Source of the DNA: Bettongia penicillata ogilbyi
Lineage: Eukaryota; Chordata; Mammalia; Diprotodontia; Potoroidae
Length of the DNA: 64,000 nucleotides
Direction: 5' to 3'
Assembly: GCA_023548195.1 (NCBI GenBank)
Contig: JAJHZJ010000399.1
Coordinates: 8,127,100-8,191,099, forward strand
Numbering within the stretch: position 1 is the first letter of the stretch; the number at the start of each line of letters is the position of its first letter. Below the pieces are notes generated by a model. That model saw only the letters and a list, made by a program, of their open reading frames with translations. It was not told where the DNA came from and searched no databases. Position numbers and translations under genes: made by a program. Below are positions 57,546 to 64,000 of this stretch, piece after piece.

Positions 57546-58945
57546 GTCCTAGGTAGGGTTTGAATGCTTGACAGTTCAGCTTGAGAAAGCACCCCATTTT
57601 TCTGGTATCTTATCTTTCCAAGTGATCTTCAGAATCTTCCTAAGACAATTCAAATGAAAGTGATTCAATTGCCTGACTTGGTACTGGTACACTATCTAGG
57701 GTTCATGGGGATAGAACAATGAGGTCAGCCCAACTGGTTCTGTAGACCTTCAGTCTATTATACTTCTCTCCCACACTTTGCCATGGAGCCTCCCAAACAC
57801 TAGGCTAGCTCTGGCAATGTATACATCAACTTCATCATCTATGTGTACAACACTGGAAAGTATACTGCCAACGCAAGTGAATTTATCCACAACATTCAAA
57901 ATTTTCCATTTGTTGTAACTGATGGTTACAACTATGTGTGGATGGTGTGGTACTGATTGGTGAAAAATCTGTGTTTTCTTAGTGTTATAAAGCCCAAATT
58001 AGCACAAGCAGCAGAGAACTGATCTATACTTTATTACTTAAGAGGTTGCACTGAATGCACAATCATTTGTGAACAAAATGCACATACCAACTCTCCTTCC
58101 ACTTTAATCTTGGTGTGTAGCCTTTTCAAGTTAAATAACTTACAATCAATATGGCAGCTGATCTTGATGTCATTTTCATCCCCATTGAAGATATCTGACA
58201 ACATCACTGAAAACATCATGCTAAAAAACATGAGACCAAGCACACAGCCCTGCATCACTCCACAGATGACTGGGAAAACTTTAGAGCATTTGTTCATTAT
58301 CTGAAATCTGTTTAAGCATATCATTATGAAACTGGCATACAATACTAATGAACAATTCCAGGAACCAAATTTTGCCATGATTTTTCACAAGCCTTCATGA
58401 CTGACAATATCAAAGGTCTTGGTCAGACTGACAAACATGTACAGACCTCTGTTCTGCCCCTGGCATTTCTCCTGGGGTTGTCAAGAAGCAGATATCATGT
58501 CAACTGTTCCTTGGCCCTTTCTAAAATCACACTGGTTCTTGGGTAGATAGTAATCTTCCAGGTGAAGGATCAGTCTATTAAAGAGGACTCTAGCAAGAAT
58601 CTTACCAGCAGTGACTAAGATTTCCCCCATGATTGTTACAGGACAACCTATTTCCTTTTCCTTAATAGAGATGGACAACAGAGACATTCCTAAATTCTTC
58701 AGGGATAACCTCCTCTCACCATATAACCTGAAAGACTTCAATCAACTTTTGTATGCACAGTGGACCCCCTGCCTTATAAATCTCAGCTGGAATAGGATCA
58801 GTACCAGGCACTTTGACACACAAGAGGATCCTAGTGGCATTCAAAACCTTTTCTTCAGCTGGAAGTTCAACTAGAGAGGTATATGATTAATGGCTTCAGC
58901 ACTGCTTGATGAAGATGGGTTGAGAACACTATGGATGTGTCTCAA
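57545..58945 (-). mobile_element. RTE-like non-LTR retrotransposon fragment, antisense
   Basis: 'gggtttgaatgcttgacagt', 'gatcttcagaatcttcctaa' and 'gccatggagcctcccaaaca' correspond to 12205-12460 of the first copy. The fragment keeps the RT and 3' part; the 5' (endonuclease) part is absent, replaced by an L1 5' end. Confidence 0.75.
58034..58741 (-). pseudogene. RTE-like reverse transcriptase fragment, decayed
   Basis: Minus-strand islands: 58741-58481 has EIGCPVTI then GKILARVLFNRLILHLEDYYLP; 58378-58034 has MAKFGSWN, then VICGVMQGCVLGLMFFSMMFSVMLSDIF and CKLFNLKRLHTKIKVEGE. Near 58065 the FADD catalytic box reads FTND, in a shifted frame. Motif VMQGCVLGLMFF is the RT 'G(V/T)RQGC' block. 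Frameshifts and the altered box mean no enzyme. Confidence 0.7.
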
Positions 58946-59675
58946 GGATCATGTCCTTATTGCTGAGTTTGTGTCTTGGTCTTCCCTGCCATCATAATAG
59001 TTTTTATGATCAAGTTCTTTTTTATTGTTTTTTTTTTTTTGCCAGCCTATTCTTCAGCTTTGAATGTTATATTAAAGTTGGGCTCTGCTCATCTTAAGAG
59101 AGCGAGGTCCTACCCCAAACATTTTTCATAGTACTATTTTCAGACCTAATTATGGGGATCTGAAAGTTTTCTGTATTTCCAAGATGGTATGATCAGGGGA
59201 GAGGTATGGTCCCTGTTGTCCTAGTCTGTGCTCTGGTCTACCAAGCAAGGGCCCCAGCACCCCTATATACACAATACTAGCACTCCTCCTGGCCCTGAGT
59301 TGCCAATCAGCACCAGCTGTACTCAGTGCCAACAAAAGGTCCCCTGCAATCTCTTACCGTGTGGTTGTCCAATCCTCTTACTGACTCTGGAATGAGAGCT
59401 CTGGGAGTTGCTGTTGTATTTCCCTCCAAGATCCACTAGTGCTGGTACCATGTGCACTATAGTCTGGACCAGCCTCCACCCCAGTGTCAGAGACCCCTCC
59501 TGCCAACCTCTTAAGTTTTCTTCCTTTTCAAGATAAATTTTTCAGCTTGACATTTTCTTGGCTCTACCACTTCAAAATTTGATTTGAGGCATTATTTTCA
59601 AGTTGCTTGGAGGGGAATGTTGGGAGAGTTCTGCTGAATTGCTGCTTCTAATTCACCATCTTGCCTCCGCCTTAT
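58946..59675 (-). mobile_element. L1 5' end (5' UTR and ORF1 start), antisense
   Basis: On the minus strand it starts GGCGGAGGCAAGATGGTG at 59675, again with a YY1-like AAGATGG near the 5' terminus, continues through a long 5' UTR, and reaches 'ggcagggaagaccaagacac' near 58960. The rest of the L1 is missing; the junction with the RTE-like fragment is near 58945. Confidence 0.6.
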
Positions 59676-59909
59676 CATGTTTCTTTGAAGATAAAATATG
59701 GACTCTACTCATAAGACTTGTCATTTTCATTTCAATAATTAATGTGATGGTCTCAAATTGGTGAGATTATAGATACTTTTGAGTGTATGAGAAAATCTTA
59801 GAAGGGAAGACACTAGCAAACTGGGGATGTATTCAAGAGATCTGACAGAATAGAAATGACAAAATTTTACAAACTGGATATGTGGAACAAGTAGAAAAAC
59901 TTCGGAATG
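59676..59909. other. No recognised element
   Basis: No feature recognised. Confidence 0.4.
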
Positions 59910-60080
59910 GCATCAAGGTTGTCTTAAATCTAAGTGCTTGGAAGAATGGCAGTACCTCTGGACAGTAACAGAAAAGTTGAAAAGAGAGATGAGTTAGGAA
60001 GAAAAAAAATGAGTTGTTTTGGACATGTTAAGTTTCAGATGCCAGTGAGACATCTAACAGGAACTGTCCACTAAGATGAA
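59910..60080 (+). repeat. Part of the long mammalian repeat seen at 56280
   Basis: 'gtaacagaaaagttgaaaag', 'tgagttgttttggacatgtt' and 'cagatgccagtgagacatct' follow the family's later segment. Confidence 0.55.
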
Positions 60081-60178
60081 ATTGCTGGCCTTCTCAAAGA
60101 GCGGGGAGGGGAGGGAAGAAGAAAATTTGGAATTCAATTTTTTTTAAATGTTAAATTTTTTTATAAGTAATTTAATGT
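60081..60178 (+). mobile_element. L1/HAL1-type 3' tail remnant
   Basis: 'gagcggggaggggagggaag' and 'gaaaatttggaattcaattt' resemble the common L1/HAL1 3' end. Confidence 0.5.
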
Positions 60179-60905
60179 CAATTTGATTCTCATAGCAGCC
60201 ACAATGAATATGCATGCATATTTTCAGGGTAAATTCACAAAATATAATAAACTCTCTTCCTCAAAGGCAAAACCAAAATATTTATTTGGGACATCATTAC
60301 AATACCAGGAAGTAAGATTTAACAGCGTACTTATTACTGATCCAGGCAGTGCCCATATCTTAAACCATCTTTATGCCAGGCCTCCCCACAAAAACAAGTT
60401 CCCCTAGACAAATTCCTCCCTCTGACCAGTCACAGTTTGCTTCTCTTTCTCCCACTCACAGATCTCTTCTCTCTGCTCTGCCAATTCTCACTTTCCACTC
60501 CTGTTCAATCTTTCTCTCTCTCTCTCTCTCTTTCTCTTTCTCTCTCTCTGTCTCTCTCTCTCTCTTTCTCCTCCTTGGGCAAATTCCTCCCAGTCTGAGC
60601 TTCATGTGACCCAAGTTCCATGTGTCCGCAGGCTCCATGTCTTAGGCCTACTAATGCGCAGGGAAGATCTTCCTATTCTATTAACATTACGGTAATTGAG
60701 AAAAAATAAAATAAAAATTAAATAGGAAGGAAGGAAGGAATCTAGTCAGCAAATCCCAAGTTAACTGCGTAACTTTTGGCCATCAAAATTTACCTCCCTT
60801 TGGAAAGAAGGAGAGGGAGAGAGAAAAGGAGAGGATGAGCTGAGTTACGGAACTGACTGGGTCCCCATTCAGGCGGCTCTGACTACTCACAGGTTGTGTT
60901 TGTCT
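60179..60905. other. Unrecognised, with a TC tract and a GA tract
   Basis: A long TC run lies at about 60510-60570 and a GA-rich run at about 60800-60835. An antisense LTR is possible, since the stretch is long and has no other explanation, but no ends can be set. 60905-61005 is similar, in reverse, to 63540-63640. Confidence 0.4.
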
Positions 60906-61005
60906 TTCATCTTGAACAATGGCATCCACTAGACACTACTCTCCTGAACCCATAGTCTCTGTTTCTCAGCATGGCACTACTGGCCTCACAGTCTCTTCAG
61001 TGGGT
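60905..61005. repeat. Unnamed repeat, paired with 63540-63640 in inverted orientation
   Basis: 'agacactactctcctgaa' and 'catggcac' blocks recur in the reverse complement of 63540-63640. About 78-80% identity by eye over roughly 75 bp. Confidence 0.6.
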
Positions 61006-61039
61006 GCCTTGCCACTTGTCCCCCACTCCAAGAGAATCC

Positions 61040-61268
61040 TGAGAAATAAGAATGAAATAAGCAGAGCCAGGAGAATGAGATCCATGATAACAGCACTGCC
61101 AAGACAAACAACCCCAAGAGACTCCAATAAGTTCAATGACCAAGCATGTCTCAAGGGGACCCATGATGAAACATCCTACCTACCTCCTGACAGAGAAGGG
61201 ACAGACCCAAGACACGGTAAAAGATACACATTTTTTGTCATGACCACTGTGACTATTTTCTTGAATAT
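61040..61268 (+). mobile_element. Old L1 3' UTR fragment
   Basis: 'gaaataagcagagccaggag' then 'tgaaacatcctacctacctc' and a T-rich block follow the L1 3' UTR, strongly decayed. Confidence 0.5.
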
Positions 61269-61407
61269 ACTTACGTAGCCCATGTAAGTTCTGAGGAGCC
61301 TTATCCAAACCTCCACTCTCACGGATGAGTCAGGTCTCCCAGGTGAAGAGCAAGGCTACAAATGATGAACTTTTGAAACCATTCTGAACATAGGCCGCCA
61401 AAGAATA

Positions 61408-61635
61408 ATAACAACTCACCTTTGTACAGAACTTCAAGGTTTTCAGACTGCTTCCCTCCTGACAATCTAAGGAAGCAGGCAGACATTGCAGAAGTTGTTA
61501 TCCTCATTTTGCTGATAAAGGAACTGAGGCTCTTAAAGATTAAGTGACAGTTTGGAAGGTCCCCAAATCAATCAGTGTCAGAACTGGGATTTGATCTTCT
61601 ATCACCAAACCCAGCACTGTCTTTCTATGCCATAA
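61408..61635 (-). repeat. MIR-like SINE, antisense
   Basis: 'cctttgtacagaacttcaag', 'ttttgctgataaaggaactg', 'cagaactgggatttgatctt' and 'caccaaacccagcactgtct'. Confidence 0.75.
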
Positions 61636-61639
61636 AAAC

Positions 61640-62390
61640 TATATATAAACTTCTTCAGTTTATAAGTCAGCGAACCACTTGAGGTGGGATCAAGGATGTA
61701 AAATAACATATGCTTCATTTTTTTGTCACAGATGGGTTTGGATTTTTTTTTGCAATAACTTAAAAATTCACACATCATGTTTAATTTTTTAAAATTCTCA
61801 CTGTAAATAAGTCATAGAAGAAGAGTCACTGACTAATTTGTTTTCTTGTAGAAACTCAGCATTCTAGTCTGTTCATAAATGAACTGTCATGACAAATTAT
61901 AGGATGCTTCTAAAATTGTATGGCAGATCTGGCACATTTATTTTATAATAAATTAACTGTATTTATTAGTCTTGATTCAATATAGGAGCTTCTCTAGTGC
62001 AAGCTAATGCATCTAATCCATCCTTGCATGAATTATTTGGCCAATTTCTGCCAATGACATCAAAACCAAATTTCACTGAAGGTCATGCACCATGCCTGGT
62101 TTGCCATTCATTTGCATGCACAGCAGAGATTTATTGTGTCTAAGATTTGTTTCTGTGGGGCCACCACTTGATCCTTACATAATGCAACCTCCTTATCTAA
62201 AGATCCCATCAATATTCATTCATTTAATTAAGATGTCCATTTCATAGGGGAAAAAAGGTATCTTTTCTCAAAATTCTATCACCTAATACTCTTCTAACAA
62301 GCATGCTGCTGTCCCTGGAACTCCTAAAGTGATGAGGGTTGCACTTTAAAGGGGGGAAGGATTGAACTTAAAGGAAAGGAATGCCATGCA
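61640..62390. other. Unique AT-rich stretch, candidate conserved noncoding DNA
   Basis: No repeat family seen. High-complexity sequence with an octamer ATTTGCAT at 62110-62117 and a TTAATTAAGA homeodomain-type core near 62224. No coding frame. That it is conserved is inference from its composition only. Confidence 0.3.
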
Positions 62391-62394
62391 GGGA

Positions 62395-62578
62395 AAAGAA
62401 GTCTGAATATGGAATTAGAGGACATGTATTTGTCTCCTGGCTTTGCCCCATGTATGACACAAGAAAAGTCATTTCATCTCTCCTGGTCCTCAGTGTCATC
62501 TGTAAAATGGGGGATTAGATGATCTCTGTAATCCTTTCTAATCCTAAAATCCATGATCTAGTGATTCAACAGATCTAA
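62395..62578 (+). repeat. MIR-like SINE
   Basis: 'gaattagaggacatgtattt', 'aaaagtcatttcatctctcc', 'gtcatctgtaaaatggggga' and 'aatcctttctaatcctaaaa'. Confidence 0.8.
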
Positions 62579-63018
62579 AATTTCACCCCTAAAATCAATT
62601 ATCTCATGGGATTCTGGATGAGGGCAATATAGCCATCTAGGAGGCACCCACAGGAATTCTAACTACCCACAGCAGAGCCAAAACAAGTATCTTGTGGCAC
62701 AGCAGCAATTTGGGTGATTAGAGTAAACGTTACAATTTCTAGGGAATAATATGGAGGCAGGACAACAAGGTCATTCTCCAATCTTCTAGTTGCCAATCAG
62801 CCACATCTTTTCATAACTCCTAATTAAGACATCACCATTTTCCTACCTGTTGCTTAAATATAATATATATGTATGGGAGGATGTGGGCAATCCATCAGTC
62901 AGTCACCAAGCATTTACACAGGATGTTGCAAATGACAGGCAAACAAGGATGGATGGGTTACAATCTGCATCATTGAATGTAACTCCTGAATCCATGAGCA
63001 GATTCATGGTATGAGTAT
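62579..63018. other. No recognised element
   Basis: Apart from a short SINE-like 'caccaagcatttac' near 62905, nothing is recognised. Confidence 0.4.
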
Positions 63019-63084
63019 GAATTGAGTATTTGAATGACTAGAATTGAGTATCTGAATATACAGAATTGAGTCTTTGAACGTAAA
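63019..63084 (+). repeat. Tandem repeat, 3 x 22 bp
   Basis: Three adjacent units each start GAATTGAGT, followed by A/C-T-T-T/C-TGAA. Unit length is exactly 22 in all three. Confidence 0.8.
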
Positions 63085-63539
63085 AGGTAAACTCAGAGGA
63101 AAAAGCACAAGAATTAGGGGTAAAAAGAAAATGCCTCCTGTAGTAAGTTGCATCTGAACTATGTAGAAGGAAACTTACAGATTCCAAGAGACAGAGATAA
63201 GGAAGGAAAGGCATATAAGCATGAGGACATCCAATACAACGGCTTTAGGGTGACCATGCTCTTTGTTCTAAAGTGATGATAGGCCTTAGTAGCCAACACT
63301 CAGAAGAAACAGGACAGGGAAGCTTTCTACCAGTCCTAGGGGAAAACTTTCTGCCTTTTCTAAAAGAACTGGGGGGAATAAATCTATATATGTTTTAAAC
63401 TAAGGATAACACCCCCTCTTCCCTAAGGAAAAGAACCAAGGATTTTAGTTTTAGTTTCATTATAAACTGGAGAAAATGGAGACTACAGTGGAGCAGTGAC
63501 TGACAAAGGCCATACAGCTGGTTGAGCAACATTTGACAG
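63085..63539. other. No recognised element
   Basis: No feature recognised. Confidence 0.4.
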
Positions 63540-63640
63540 ACTATGAGGTGAGCGGTGCCATGTTGAGAAGTAGTGACTATGACTTCAGGAGAGTAGTGTC
63601 TGGTGGAAAACAGAGCAGCACAGTGATATGAAAGACATCC
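63540..63640. repeat. Unnamed repeat, paired with 60905-61005 in inverted orientation
   Basis: 'gtgccatgttgagaagtagt' and 'ttcaggagagtagtgtctgg' are the reverse complement of blocks near 60920-60990. Confidence 0.6.
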
Positions 63641-63964
63641 ACTGCCTTCACAAACTGAAAGTATGAGTGCTACTCTACAATATGTGCTATGCCCATATAC
63701 GACACATGTGCCACTCCATATATGTTCCCTATATGTGTCCACTTTTCTAAATGATGCTGTGTTTGTAGACATGTATACCCAGTTTTATAGGGCAAATGTT
63801 GCTATTTTTCTTACTATGTCATTTAATTAAAGGCCTATGCCTGAACTAATTGTTTCAATTACTAAAGATGAACACAATGGTGGAACCTTGAGTTTATGTA
63901 CACTTAGAGAAACGTGAATCTGCAAGTTGGTGGGTTACCACCTCCTACCCCACCCCGTGTCTGT
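63641..63964. other. No recognised element
   Basis: No feature recognised. Confidence 0.4.
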
Positions 63965-63994
63965 GCATGTGTGTGTGTGTGTGTGTGTGTGTGT
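63965..63994 (+). repeat. TG microsatellite
   Basis: TG dinucleotide run next to the window end, with one CA step. Confidence 0.95.
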
Positions 63995-64000
63995 CTCCCT

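Noticed and set aside
60919..61278. 119-codon ORF with a segment resembling a 125-codon ORF at 63395-63772
   Set aside because: The shared segment is an inverted DNA repeat; in a 24-codon comparison about 8 differences change the residue and 3 are silent, so no purifying selection is visible.
1..64000. Host protein-coding exon, CRISPR array, rRNA or bacterial-type operon
   Set aside because: No spliced exon with a recognisable protein family was seen, no regularly spaced direct repeats with unique spacers, and no rRNA motifs. The content is that of a vertebrate intergenic or deep intronic region.

Overview
This window is repeat-dense, AT-rich vertebrate genomic DNA. I found no host gene exon, RNA gene or bacterial-style operon in it. 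The mix of repeats fits a mammal, and most probably a marsupial: many MIR/THER-type and tRNA-derived composite SINEs, L2 and L3/CR1 fossils, L1 insertions, an RTE-like endonuclease/reverse-transcriptase retrotransposon, and several fairly recent 'half-L1' (HAL1) elements carrying only an L1-type ORF1. Family names come from recognising the sequence by eye, not from a database search, so clade labels (RTE, THER, MAR and so on) are best guesses. Where a boundary is set by a target-site duplication (TSD) it is stated; all other boundaries are approximate.

The main content is five HAL1 copies covering about 13.7 kb (roughly 21% of the window): copy 1 at 1-2304 (+, 5' end outside the window), copy 2 at 12749-15571 (+), copy 3 at 26787-29765 (-), copy 4 at 37157-39934 (-) and copy 5 at 52990-55833 (+). 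Each has a 5' UTR, one ORF1 of about 367-370 codons (N-terminal arm, long coiled coil, RNA-recognition domain, C-terminal domain) and a 3' UTR holding a CA microsatellite and an AATAAA-rich tail. No ORF2 lies between ORF1 and the tail. Every ORF1 is broken, but copies 1, 3 and 5 by essentially one lesion each. The 5' ends carry a YY1-like motif and the 3' ends resemble the tail of the L1 elements here, so these elements were probably moved in trans by L1 enzymes.

The rest is a nest of insertions whose order can be read. An L3/CR1 fossil (7.8-9.3 kb) was hit by a MIR, which was hit by a truncated L1. An antisense RTE-like element (11.7-18.5 kb) was hit by HAL1 copy 2. An antisense L1 (24.1-25.1 kb) was hit by an LTR. 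Another L3 fossil (31.4-31.9 kb) was hit by a 283-bp inverted-repeat DNA transposon with a TA duplication. A full-length decayed L1 with a 16-bp TSD (31.9-41.1 kb) was hit by HAL1 copy 4. A MIR near 43.2-43.7 kb contains two head-to-tail composite SINEs. A second RTE-like fragment and an antisense L1 5' end lie at 57.5-59.7 kb. Single-copy stretches lie between; the one at 61.7-62.3 kb looks most like possible conserved noncoding DNA.

Nothing here works as a gene pathway. The biological story is parasite-on-parasite: ORF1-only LINEs that keep a promoter, an RNA-binding protein gene and an L1-like tail. The most novel observation is a PCNA-box-like motif at residues 8-15 of HAL1 ORF1, readable in four of the five copies.
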